A stretch of 64,000 nt of DNA from Nibrella saemangeumensis (GTDB lineage Bacteria; Bacteroidota; Bacteroidia; Cytophagales; Spirosomataceae): the NCBI RefSeq assembly GCF_039541915.1, contig NZ_BAABHD010000022.1:1-64000 (forward strand), written 5' to 3'. The translations under genes and the position numbers were made by a program. The notes beneath the pieces are model-generated. The model saw only the letters and a program-made list of their open reading frames with translations. It ran no database searches and was not told the origin of the DNA. How positions within the stretch are numbered: the stretch's first letter is position 1; every line of letters starts with the position of its first letter. Positions 17,229 to 25,666 of this stretch are shown piece by piece.

Positions 17229-19391
17229 CTACTTCGTCATAAAGCGCCAGGTAATGTTGCCGATGGTGTTTGGTTTGCCTTTTTCGGCGGCCGAAACAGT
17301 TCCGGTCCACTGGCCGTTTTTCCCGCGTTCAGTCCGGATGGTACGCCAGCTAAACTGGCCTTTCTCGTAGTTGAAGGTTTCGCCATCGTCATCATAGAGC
17401 CGGTACTGACCGGCTTTTTCGCCATAATGCCGGATCTCCAGGTCTACTCTCTGGTCAGGTTTAGGTGCGTGCAACAGGGGCGGCATCATTGGAATGATAC
17501 CGCCGTTTTTGACAAATACCGGAATCTTAGCCAATCCCGGTGTAACGGTAATGACTTCGCCATCACCTGCGTATTGGCCGGTGTAAAAGTCATACCACTT
17601 CCCTTTCGGCAGAATGACTTTGCGCGATGTCTGACCGGTAGACAGCGGAGCTACCAGCAGGTATTCGCCCGCCATGTACTGATCCTTAATCTCTTTGCTT
17701 ATGGCTTCTACGTACGGATTTTCTTCCAGGCTGGCGGTTACAACTTCTTTTCTCACGTCGGTTTGAAAACCCGGTTCCAGATTCATCGCCCGGAACGGCG
17801 GGGTACCTTCAAAATGGTATCTGGCAAATTCAGTGTACCAGTACGGCATCATCTGCATCCGAAGCTGAGCAATCTCCCGCACCTGATCCGCTACCTCCGG
17901 AAACGACCACGGTTTGGTGCTGCTGGCCCAGGCATTGATCATCGCCATCGGCGAAAAACATACCGATTGAAACCGGCGCAGCCATTCTTCACTGGTCTTC
18001 GACGCTCGTACTTCCGGCGTCCAGAGTACCCCCGAAAAACTGCTGTTGATCAGGGCCGTGATAAAATCTTCGTGGCTGTAGTAGTCGTTGTAGATGACGT
18101 ACGGCAGCGACGAGCTACCCGCGTTCGACGCCCGCGTCAAGCCGTAGGTGCGCTGGTTGCGCTTGCGGAACAGATCCGCACTTTGTTTCTGGACCAGCAG
18201 GCCATAGGTTTGTCGCATCTGTTCCGCGCTGATTCCTGACGGGAACGTAGCCACATCGGGCCAAAGGTAATAGTCGTACCCGTCGGTTTCGTCGATTTTG
18301 TAGCCACTAACGCCGATGCCGATATGCTCTTTATCGAACACGTTCCAGAATACCTCTTTAGCTTTAGGTATTGTAAGGTCGGGCACGGCACCAACCCAAA
18401 CCGTATGGGAGCCGGTGTATGGGGCAATCTTTGGATACAGTTGGGCATCGGGTGAGACGTAAGGGTTGGTCCAGAGATTAATGCGAATGCCTTTATTGAG
18501 CATATCCTTAACGAAGGCTTCCGGTTGCGGGAATCGGGTCTTGTCCCACTCAAACGTGCAGGGGTACGACTTGCTTTGCCACCCGGGTTCTAGGCCGATG
18601 AAGTCAAGCGGGTACTTACGGGACTCAAATTCGGCAGCTTCCTTTTGTACGTCGTCGGCGGAGTAGAGACGGTGAACACGCTGCGTAAAGCCCAACCCCC
18701 AGCGGGGTGGCAGACAACCTCCACCGTTGAAGAGGTTGAACCGGCGCACGGCATCCAGCGGGGTTGGGCCACCAAATACGTAAAGTTCGACTCCTTCGGC
18801 CGGAACCAGCATCTCAACAGCATCGGAGTAGGGCCGCGCCGACCAGCGTTTGTCGGTATTCCGGTCCTGCGCCACGGGTGGGTTCTTGCTGTCTTTCCGG
18901 GCCGCCGTTCCCGCATACACCGTAATATACCGGGCCGAGTTGACAAACACGCCATACCCTTTGGAGGAAATATAAAACGGCACCGGCGCGTGCGTACGGC
19001 CATTGTCTTTGCCTCCGTAATGATCCACGTGCAGTTGCAGGATTTTACCCCGCTGGTGTACCGTCTGGAAATTCAGCCCAAAGCCAAACAGCTGCTCACC
19101 CCGGTCGAGGGGAAAACGCAGGTAGGTTTTGCCGTTTTCGATCCTGACCGAAATGTCATTCTGCACAAGCGGAAAACCAGTTTTGCCCAACCGGCCTATA
19201 GCGCTGACGTTGGGTTGTGATTCGGCCGCCGTTAACAGATTGTATGCCTCCGGTTTGCCCACGCTTAGTTTCCAGATACCAGGGGCGGTTTCTGTCCAGC
19301 TGAGTGACTGAGCCAATGCAGGCAATCCGCCTGTAAGAACAAGTAAAAAGGCAAGCGTTGTACGTATTGAAGCAAGAAAAAGATGTGTCAT
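17229..19391 (-). CDS. Glycoside hydrolase family 31 enzyme
   Basis: A 720-residue secreted alpha-glycosidase. Signal peptide MTHLFLASIRTTLAFLLVLTGGLPALAQ, an N-terminal beta-sandwich (GEQLFGFGLNFQTVHQRG), then the GH31 barrel (PPRWGLGFTQRVHRLYSADDV, IGLEPGWQS, INLWTNPYV). The nucleophile Asp is in GYKIDETDGYD (about residue 365). The region that should hold the acid/base reads SGVLWTPEVRASKTSEEWLRR (about 459), unlike the GGDIGGF form of classical alpha-glucosidases. This variant recalls a branch that includes alpha-galactosidases, so alpha-glucosidase or alpha-xylosidase activity should not be assumed. The gene lies 23 bp downstream of GH95 in one operon, convergent to the SusCD block. Confidence 0.92.
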   Translation of the reverse strand: MTHLFLASIRTTLAFLLVLTGGLPALAQSLSWTETAPGIWKLSVGKPEAYNLLTAAESQPNVSAIGRLGKTGFPLVQNDISVRIENGKTYLRFPLDRGEQLFGFGLNFQTVHQRGKILQLHVDHYGGKDNGRTHAPVPFYISSKGYGVFVNSARYITVYAGTAARKDSKNPPVAQDRNTDKRWSARPYSDAVEMLVPAEGVELYVFGGPTPLDAVRRFNLFNGGGCLPPRWGLGFTQRVHRLYSADDVQKEAAEFESRKYPLDFIGLEPGWQSKSYPCTFEWDKTRFPQPEAFVKDMLNKGIRINLWTNPYVSPDAQLYPKIAPYTGSHTVWVGAVPDLTIPKAKEVFWNVFDKEHIGIGVSGYKIDETDGYDYYLWPDVATFPSGISAEQMRQTYGLLVQKQSADLFRKRNQRTYGLTRASNAGSSSLPYVIYNDYYSHEDFITALINSSFSGVLWTPEVRASKTSEEWLRRFQSVCFSPMAMINAWASSTKPWSFPEVADQVREIAQLRMQMMPYWYTEFARYHFEGTPPFRAMNLEPGFQTDVRKEVVTASLEENPYVEAISKEIKDQYMAGEYLLVAPLSTGQTSRKVILPKGKWYDFYTGQYAGDGEVITVTPGLAKIPVFVKNGGIIPMMPPLLHAPKPDQRVDLEIRHYGEKAGQYRLYDDDGETFNYEKGQFSWRTIRTERGKNGQWTGTVSAAEKGKPNTIGNITWRFMTK

Positions 19392-19414
19392 TGTTGGTCA
19401 GAAATAGATCATGG

Positions 19415-21979
19415 TTAGAGAGGGACAAGCGTATATTGCTTCCCTTTTTGCGTTGTAAAATCAATGACATGGCCATGCGCTAAGGGTACATCGATAAGTT
19501 TGGCCGACTGGTTCTGCTGAAAGACCAGCTTACCCGGAGTTGGTGTTAATGGGTTTGGGTTTGCTCCCTCTGCCGGGCGGTTGCTTACCTCCAGGACTTT
19601 TACCGGCACCGTAGTCCGGATGCGGCAGTTACCTCCGTTGCCTGACAGCACCGTGGCTCTGGCTAATTTTCCGTCTTTCCAGGTAAGGGCTACCTCAAAA
19701 TTACCGCGTGCTTTCAGGCCGGTGACGGAGCCGGTGCGCCATTCATCAGGTAGGGCGGGCAGCAGGCTGAGTTCACCGGTATGGCTTTGCAGCAACATTT
19801 CGGTCATGCCGGCGGTGCCGCCGAAGTTACCGTCGATTTGGAAGGGTGGATGCGCATCGAAGAGGTTGGGGTAAGTACCGCCCCCCTTCTGTTCCTTCTT
19901 TTTAGGACCGATGTAGGTCAGACCGGCCCGTAAGATCGTATGGGCGTGATTACCGTCTTCCAGCCGCGCCCACCAGTTAATTTTCCAGGCCATCGACCAG
20001 CCGGTGCTGACGTCGCCCCGGTGGATCAGCGACTGTTTGGCGGCAGCCGCCAGTTCGGGCGTAAGCCGGGGACCTATCTGATGACCGGGGTGCAGCCCGA
20101 ACAGGTGGGAGATGTGGCGATGCGTGTCTTTCGGATCGTCCCAGTCCCTGAACCATTCCTGCAATTGCCCATACTGCCCAATCTGATACGGGTACAACCG
20201 GGCGTTCGCTTTTTCAAGCCGGGTGCGGAAGGAGTCGTCGGTCTTTAATGCCTCAGATGCTTTGATACAAGCTGTAAAAATCTCCCGGCAAATAGCCATA
20301 TCCATTGTTGAGGCCATACTAACCTCATACTCTTTTCCGCTGATCTTAACCGTGTTTTCCGGGGAGGTAGCCGGGTTGGTCATCAGACGACCCTGGTCGT
20401 CTTCCACCAGCCAGTTCAGCGCAAACTGAGCGGCTCCCTTCATCAGCGGATAAGCTTTATCCTGCAGGAACTGCCTGTCACCGGTAAAGAGGTAATGCTC
20501 CCAGAGATGCGTACCGAGCCAGGCTCCGGCCATCGGCCAGGCCGACCAGCGGGGATACCCCAGCGGGTCGGTGTCGTAGCCGCCGGTAGGCGAAGCTTTG
20601 GCCCAGATGTCGCTGTTGTGGTGGGCGCACCAGCCTTCGGTAATGCCATAGTTGGTCTGTGCAGTTCGGGCACCCGTCACGGCCAGGTTGCCGATAAAAT
20701 CAAATAGGGGCTGGTGGCATTCCGACAGATTGGTGTTTTCGGCCAGCCAGTAGTTCATCTCCGTATTGATGTTGAGCGTGTAGTTGCTGCCCCAGGGCGG
20801 CTGAACAAGGTCGTTCCACATACCCTGTAAATTAGCGGGCGGGGAGCCGGGTCGGGAGCTGGCAATCAGCAGGTAGCGGCCATATTGATAATACAGGGCC
20901 TGCAATCCGTTGTCGGATGAACCGGTTTCCTGGCGCAGCAGCCGCTCGTCCGTCGGCAGGCTGGCCGTCTGTGGGTCACCGCCCAGGTTGAGGGTAACGC
21001 GCCGAAACAGGCGCTGGTAATCAGCTATGTGGGTCTTAATAAGTTGCGCAAAGCTTTTTTGCAGGGCTGCCTTCAGGTTGGCGGACGTTTCCAGCGATGG
21101 GTTCTTTCCCGCTAAGCCTGGCGATTGATCATATCCGCTGAAGCTGGTGCCTCCAGTCAGGTACAGGGTCACCGCATCAGCCCCTTGTATAGCCAGTTCA
21201 TTTCCGTCTGCGTTTACCTGTCCGCCTTCGGCCTGTATGTGCAGCCGGATCTCAAAATTCATACCTTCACCCTGTGGACTTTCGGCGTACACCACCTGCT
21301 GCGGATCAGCCTTGCGGTGCGCTACGTACATAGGCGCTTTACCCGTTAGCACCAACAGGTTACCGGAAGGTGCTGTAACGGTATAACGGAGTTTGCTTTG
21401 CAGACCGGCTCTAAAGGTGATGCTTTTCTTTTTGTCGGCTGTCATCCGAACGACCATAACACGGTCCGGGTGACTGATAAAAGCCTCTCGTTGGTACGTT
21501 ATGCCTCTCACCGTATAGCGGACCGTAGCTATGGCCTTGTTCAGGTTCAGGTCGCGGTAGTACGAGGTGGTCGTTGAATCGGCCAAGGGAAAGTCGAGGT
21601 AGAGGTCGCCCATCGGCAGATAACGGGCGGAGTAGGGACCCTGCATCTTTTTCCAGAGCGTTGCTGCCTGTTCGTAATCACCGGCCAAAACAGCTTTCCG
21701 AACCAGCGGTAGTACCTGCGGCCCGTTTGGGTTGTTGCCCGGCACCGGAGAGCCCGACCAGAGGGTATTGTCGTTCAGTTGATAGCGCTCCCGCTTCACG
21801 CGGCCAAACACCATCGCCCCGGTTTTGCCGTTTCCCAGCGGTAACGCTTCCTCCCAGATGCCGGCTGGCTGGTTATACCACAGCTTCAGATCTGCGTCAC
21901 TGGTTGAGCTCTGGGTATGGGCTGGCTGCGCATTGAACCATAGAAAAGCAAAGAGCCAGCAGGGGATCAGGTGAGTCAT
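19415..21979 (-). CDS. Glycoside hydrolase family 95 alpha-L-fucosidase-type enzyme
   Basis: An 854-residue secreted enzyme. The frame stays open upstream to 22138, but the ATG at 21979 is chosen because it gives a proper signal peptide (MTHLIPCWLFAFLWFNAQPAHTQ) followed directly by the GH95 start LKLWYNQPAGIWEEALPLGNG. Residues matching the GH95 active site are present: the paired Asn in TLNINTEMNYW (about 403), Glu in ATSPENTV (about 540) and Asp in IDGNFGGTAGM (about 716). GH95 enzymes remove terminal alpha-1,2-L-fucose, or L-galactose in some members, by inversion. With GH31 next door it probably trims fucosylated side chains of a plant or algal glycan. The upstream neighbour mdh is separated by a terminator. 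Confidence 0.92.
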   Translation of the reverse strand: MTHLIPCWLFAFLWFNAQPAHTQSSTSDADLKLWYNQPAGIWEEALPLGNGKTGAMVFGRVKRERYQLNDNTLWSGSPVPGNNPNGPQVLPLVRKAVLAGDYEQAATLWKKMQGPYSARYLPMGDLYLDFPLADSTTTSYYRDLNLNKAIATVRYTVRGITYQREAFISHPDRVMVVRMTADKKKSITFRAGLQSKLRYTVTAPSGNLLVLTGKAPMYVAHRKADPQQVVYAESPQGEGMNFEIRLHIQAEGGQVNADGNELAIQGADAVTLYLTGGTSFSGYDQSPGLAGKNPSLETSANLKAALQKSFAQLIKTHIADYQRLFRRVTLNLGGDPQTASLPTDERLLRQETGSSDNGLQALYYQYGRYLLIASSRPGSPPANLQGMWNDLVQPPWGSNYTLNINTEMNYWLAENTNLSECHQPLFDFIGNLAVTGARTAQTNYGITEGWCAHHNSDIWAKASPTGGYDTDPLGYPRWSAWPMAGAWLGTHLWEHYLFTGDRQFLQDKAYPLMKGAAQFALNWLVEDDQGRLMTNPATSPENTVKISGKEYEVSMASTMDMAICREIFTACIKASEALKTDDSFRTRLEKANARLYPYQIGQYGQLQEWFRDWDDPKDTHRHISHLFGLHPGHQIGPRLTPELAAAAKQSLIHRGDVSTGWSMAWKINWWARLEDGNHAHTILRAGLTYIGPKKKEQKGGGTYPNLFDAHPPFQIDGNFGGTAGMTEMLLQSHTGELSLLPALPDEWRTGSVTGLKARGNFEVALTWKDGKLARATVLSGNGGNCRIRTTVPVKVLEVSNRPAEGANPNPLTPTPGKLVFQQNQSAKLIDVPLAHGHVIDFTTQKGKQYTLVPL

Positions 21980-22103
21980 GAAGGTTTTATAAAGGAAGAC
22001 GGACGTCTTACCAGTATAAAGACGGCGCTTGCGGAAATATACACGGCTGGGTTGGAAAATTGTGGGACGGTTTCCGAATCGGTGCTGACCCGGACGAAAA
22101 ACA

Positions 22104-22127
22104 AAAAGGAGCCAGCTGGCCCCTTTT
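22104..22127. terminator. Bidirectional stem-loop terminator downstream of mdh
   Basis: AAAAGG and CCTTTT flank a GC-rich core (GCCAGCTGGC), giving a symmetric hairpin with one mismatch and A/T tracts on both sides. It lies 27 bp beyond the mdh stop and separates mdh from the GH95/GH31 operon. Confidence 0.75.
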
Positions 22128-22153
22128 GCACGATACATAAGAAGGTAACGTAA

Positions 22154-23089
22154 TTACGCGTCCAGCGTCGCCAGCACATCGTTCATGTTGCGAACGGCAT
22201 CGGCCGACTTGCTGAAAGTGGCTTTCTCCTCGTCATTCAGTTGAATGTCAACGATCTCTTCCCAGCCGTTGCGGCCGATTACCACCGGTACCCCCAGGCA
22301 AATGTCTGACTGACCGTATTCGCCTTCCAGGTAGACGCTGCACGGGAACACATGCTTCTGATTGCGGATGATGCTTTCCACCAGCACGGCTACGGCCGCA
22401 CCCGGTGCGTACCAGGCCGAGGTTCCAATCAGTTTCGTCAGGGTTGCGCCACCGACCATGGTATCGGCGGCTACCTTCTGCAACTGTTCCTGGCTCAGGA
22501 ACTGGCTGACCGGCACACCCATTCGGGTAGCCAGGCGCGTCAGCGGGATCATGGTTGTGTCGCCGTGACCACCCACGACCGTTGCGTGAATATCGTTCGG
22601 CGGGCAATCCATCGCCAGCGCCAGATACGTTTTAAAGCGGGCGCTGTCCAGAATACCACCCATGCCTATAATCCTGTTCTTGGGCAGCCCCGAGGCTTTC
22701 AGCGCCAGGTACGTCATGGTATCCATCGGGTTCGATACAATGATGATAATGGCCTCTGGTGAGTGTTTTAAAATGTTTTCCGTAACACCTTTTACAATGT
22801 TGGCGTTGGTACCGATGAGCTCTTCGCGGGTCATGCCGGGCTTACGTGGTAAGCCTGATGTAATCACTACGACATCCGAACCAGCCGTTTTGCCGTAATC
22901 ATTGGTAGAGCCGGTAATTTTGGTATCGAAGCCCAGCAGGGTTGCGGTCTGGAGCATATCCAGCCCCTTGCCTTCGCTCAGGCCTTCTTTAATATCCAGC
23001 AGAACGACCTCTTCGGCCAGTTCCAGGCGGGCAATGTTATCGGCGCAGGTTGCTCCGACGGCACCAGCTCCTACAACGGTAATTTTCAT
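22154..23089 (-). CDS. mdh: Malate dehydrogenase (LDH-like type)
   Basis: A 311-residue NAD-dependent malate dehydrogenase of the TCA cycle. The Rossmann motif is VVGAGAVGATCADN at 5-18, and the acidic Asp for NAD preference is D32 in LLDIKEG. The substrate-binding loop is GLPRKPGMTREEL (79-91), where the Arg pair after GLP marks malate rather than lactate. The catalytic pair is D148 (ILDSARF) and H175 (VVGGHGDT). The length is that of the bacterial 'LDH-like' MDH class. It forms a single-gene unit with its own terminator at 22104-22127 and a 174-bp divergent intergenic region upstream. Confidence 0.97.
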   Translation of the reverse strand: MKITVVGAGAVGATCADNIARLELAEEVVLLDIKEGLSEGKGLDMLQTATLLGFDTKITGSTNDYGKTAGSDVVVITSGLPRKPGMTREELIGTNANIVKGVTENILKHSPEAIIIIVSNPMDTMTYLALKASGLPKNRIIGMGGILDSARFKTYLALAMDCPPNDIHATVVGGHGDTTMIPLTRLATRMGVPVSQFLSQEQLQKVAADTMVGGATLTKLIGTSAWYAPGAAVAVLVESIIRNQKHVFPCSVYLEGEYGQSDICLGVPVVIGRNGWEEIVDIQLNDEEKATFSKSADAVRNMNDVLATLDA

Positions 23090-23263
23090 ACAATGAGGAA
23101 TTATAGAGGTGAATACACGAAAACTAACGGGGCGTAAAATTAGGAAAGCCAGCCGTCAGAAACCAATTGATTTACAACCTCACCCTCAGATTTTTTGAAA
23201 TATGGAAATATTTATCTGAAAATTATTGTTATAAAAATGCACCAACTAACTTTTACTCAATAG

Positions 23264-23695
23264 ATGGCGAATAGTAAGCTGATTGCTCAGGTTTTAGCAT
23301 CCATATTTTTTCGGCGGTCCAACGTGAAGGCTGCCCGGTATGCCCGGAACAGCCGCAGTTTGTTTGGACTTGTGCAGCAGGTTCTGACCAAAAGTAAAGG
23401 CCTGACCGGTAGTAACATACAGGATGTCAGAAACCATATTGCCTTGATGGCTCGTATGGTAAAAGCTTATGCATCGGGTGAGTACAAGAACATTCCCTGG
23501 AAGTCGCTGATCCGGATGATTGCGGTGCTGATCTATTTTGTGTCACCGCTGGATTTCATCCCCGACTTCCTGCCGATCATCGGCGTTACCGACGATATAG
23601 CGCTGGTTTTCTGGCTCGTTTCGGCAATGGGTACCGATATTGAGAAGTTCCGGCAGTGGGAAGAAAGTAGAAAGACTACTATTTCTATAGGCTAA
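23264..23695 (+). CDS. YkvA/DUF1232-family small membrane protein
   Basis: A 143-residue protein whose C-terminal half is the DUF1232 (YkvA) domain: IPWKSLIRMIAVLIYFVSPLDFIPDFLPIIGVTDDIALVFWLV. This holds the family signature SPLDxIPDxxPxxGxxDD within two hydrophobic helices. The N-terminal half is basic (FFRRSNVKAARYARNSRS) and probably cytoplasmic. The role of this family is not established. It is divergent from mdh; the 174 bp between them (23090-23263) are AT-rich and contain no gene I can see. TatA follows 70 bp downstream, from its own promoter-like element. Confidence 0.85.
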   Translation: MANSKLIAQVLASIFFRRSNVKAARYARNSRSLFGLVQQVLTKSKGLTGSNIQDVRNHIALMARMVKAYASGEYKNIPWKSLIRMIAVLIYFVSPLDFIPDFLPIIGVTDDIALVFWLVSAMGTDIEKFRQWEESRKTTISIG

Positions 23696-23734
23696 TCTTA
23701 AGCCGGTTTTAATAGTTAATTGCTGAATTGTTAT

Positions 23735-23742
23735 TATTTTTG
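23735..23742 (+). promoter_or_regulatory. Candidate Bacteroidota -7 element for tatA
   Basis: TATTTTTG fits the TAnnTTTG consensus and is 23 bp before the TatA ATG at 23765. A convincing TTTG box at the right distance is not visible. Confidence 0.45.
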
Positions 23743-23764
23743 CATACTTATAAATTTCAAGATT

Positions 23765-23965
23765 ATGAACGTTGCCTCCATTTTAGCATTTATGGGTTTG
23801 GGCGGACAGGAAATGCTTCTCATTTTCCTGGCGCTGTTGTTGTTCTTCGGCGCTAAGAAGCTGCCTGAACTGGCACGCGGTCTGGGTAAAGGTATCCGCG
23901 AATTCAAGGATGCTACCAAAGAAGTTCGCGATAACATCGAGGACGGGATTAAAGAGACGAAATAA
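23765..23965 (+). CDS. tatA: Sec-independent protein translocase subunit TatA/E
   Basis: A 66-residue twin-arginine translocase pore subunit. A single N-terminal membrane helix (EMLLIFLALLLFFGAKKLPEL, about 16-36) contains the FGAKKLPELARGLGKG motif typical of TatA/E, followed by an amphipathic helix and a charged tail. The ATG at 23765 is chosen over an upstream in-frame start at 23720, because the longer form would place an extra hydrophobic stretch before the conserved N-terminus and overlap the promoter-like element. tatC is not in the window. A strong terminator follows at 23983. Confidence 0.95.
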   Translation: MNVASILAFMGLGGQEMLLIFLALLLFFGAKKLPELARGLGKGIREFKDATKEVRDNIEDGIKETK

Positions 23966-23982
23966 CATTGAGTTGTGATAAG

Positions 23983-24025
23983 CAGACAACTGAATACCTG
24001 ACCGGGTATTCGGTTGTCTGTTTTT
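23983..24025 (+). terminator. Rho-independent terminator of tatA
   Basis: A 16-bp stem with one G-T-type mismatch (23983-23998 with 24005-24020) precedes a TTTTT run. It begins 18 bp after the TatA stop and 73 bp before the GatA-like ATG. Confidence 0.9.
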
Positions 24026-24055
24026 GTATTTAGTACCCGCCTAACTTTTCACCAC

Positions 24056-25471
24056 ATGCTATACCGCAGCTTTGCGGAGGTACAGTCGGCACTGGAGGCC
24101 GGCACCGCCACCTGCCGCCAGTTGGTTGATTATTATCTGTCCCGCATCGACGAACAGCGTTCGCTAAACGTTTTTACGGAGGTATACGCCGACGAAGCCC
24201 GGCAGCAGGCTGAGGTTGTAGACCAGAAGCGGGCGGCTGGCAAAGCCGGGCGACTGGCGGGTATGGTCATTGGCCTGAAAGATGTGCTGAGTTATGCCGG
24301 CCATGGTCTGCAGGCGGGTAGCCGGATTCTCGACGGGTTTACGGCGCAGTTCACCGCTACGGCGGTACAGCGGCTGCTCAACGAAGATGCCATCATCATC
24401 GGCCGGCAGAACTGCGATGAGTTTGCCATGGGCTCCTCCAACGAGAACTCAGCTTTTGGCCCTGTACGCAACGCGGCCAATCCGGAGCGGGTTCCGGGCG
24501 GATCATCGGGGGGCTCGGCGGTAGCGGTGCAGGCGGGTATGTGCCTGGCGTCAATCGGCTCCGATACCGGGGGCTCTGTGCGGCAGCCGGCCGCTTTCTG
24601 CGGGGTGGTAGGCCTGAAGCCTACGTATGGGCGGATCAGTCGCTATGGGCTGGTGGCCTACGCTTCTTCGTTTGACTGCATTGGTCCAATTACCCATACC
24701 GCCGATGATGCCGCGTTGCTGCTGGAAATTATGGCCGGCCCCGACGACTTCGACAGCACAGTCTCTTCTAAACCGGTCGAGTCTTACACCCAGGCAACAC
24801 TTCCTGACCGCCCCCTGCGCATTGCTTACCTGCGCGACGGCGTAGAAAGCGAAGGTGTGGCGCCCGACATCCGGCAGGCTACCCAACAGCGGCTGGATAA
24901 ACTCCGCAAAGCCGGACATAGCGTCGAGCCGGTCGACTTTTCGCTGCTCTCGTATCTGCTACCAACCTACTACATTCTGACCACCGCCGAAGCCAGTTCA
25001 AACCTGTCGCGCTTTGATGGGGTGCGGTACGGCTACCGGAGTACCGGGCCGGCCGCGACGGATCTGGAGTCGATGTATAAGAAGAGCCGGACGGAGGGTT
25101 TTGGTACGGAGGTCCGCAGACGAATTTTATTGGGAACATTTGCCCTCAGTGCCAGTTATTACGAAGCCTATTATACCAAGGCACAGCAGGTTAGGCGGTT
25201 GATACGCCAGGAAACAGAGCAGGTTTTTGCCCGCTACGATTTTCTGGTATCGCCTACTACCCCGTCGACGGCGTTTCGGCTGGGTGAGAAAACGGCCGAT
25301 CCGCTGCAAATGTACTTAGCCGATATTTTTACGGTCCAGGCCAACGTGGCAGGTTACCCGGCGATCTCCGTTCCGAACGGTACCGATACCGACGGGTTGC
25401 CGATTGGGTTGCAGGTGATGGCTCCTCCGTTTCAGGAAGGAATGTTGTTGGCCCTGGCAAAAACGCTGTAA
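24056..25471 (+). CDS. gatA: Amidase-signature enzyme, Asp-tRNA(Asn)/Glu-tRNA(Gln) amidotransferase subunit A type
   Basis: A 471-residue amidase-signature protein. The Ser-cisSer-Lys triad is visible: K75 in VIGLKDVLSY, S150 in PGGSSGGSAVAV and S174 in SDTGGSVRQPAAFCGVVGLKPTYGRISRYGL. The spacing of 75 and 24 residues matches GatA, as do the sequence NCDEFAMGSSNENSAFGPVRNA and the conserved IGLQVMAPPFQEG near the end. GatA supplies ammonia for transamidation of mischarged Glu-tRNA(Gln) or Asp-tRNA(Asn) in the GatCAB complex; gatB and gatC are not in the window. The ATG at 24056 is preferred to a TTG at 24014, which lies inside the tatA terminator stem. Confidence 0.92.
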   Translation: MLYRSFAEVQSALEAGTATCRQLVDYYLSRIDEQRSLNVFTEVYADEARQQAEVVDQKRAAGKAGRLAGMVIGLKDVLSYAGHGLQAGSRILDGFTAQFTATAVQRLLNEDAIIIGRQNCDEFAMGSSNENSAFGPVRNAANPERVPGGSSGGSAVAVQAGMCLASIGSDTGGSVRQPAAFCGVVGLKPTYGRISRYGLVAYASSFDCIGPITHTADDAALLLEIMAGPDDFDSTVSSKPVESYTQATLPDRPLRIAYLRDGVESEGVAPDIRQATQQRLDKLRKAGHSVEPVDFSLLSYLLPTYYILTTAEASSNLSRFDGVRYGYRSTGPAATDLESMYKKSRTEGFGTEVRRRILLGTFALSASYYEAYYTKAQQVRRLIRQETEQVFARYDFLVSPTTPSTAFRLGEKTADPLQMYLADIFTVQANVAGYPAISVPNGTDTDGLPIGLQVMAPPFQEGMLLALAKTL

Positions 25472-25666
25472 TTTCTTGCGTCTAGTGATATTTTCCGGTA
25501 GATTTGGTGGTCTACTGAGGATGCACTTAACGCTGCGTTGCCTTTTTATTAGTGGTTTTCGACTAATTTATTGGATTTCAATACATAAGCAAACAGGAGA
25601 TTACTGCGGGTGATCGCCGTATGCCATAGTGTGAGTAAAATTACTGACCATTCAACTATACAAAAC

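Noticed and set aside
21980..22138. N-terminal extension of the GH95 frame by 53 codons
   Set aside because: The extension contains the bidirectional terminator hairpin of mdh. The internal ATG at 21979 gives a proper signal peptide.
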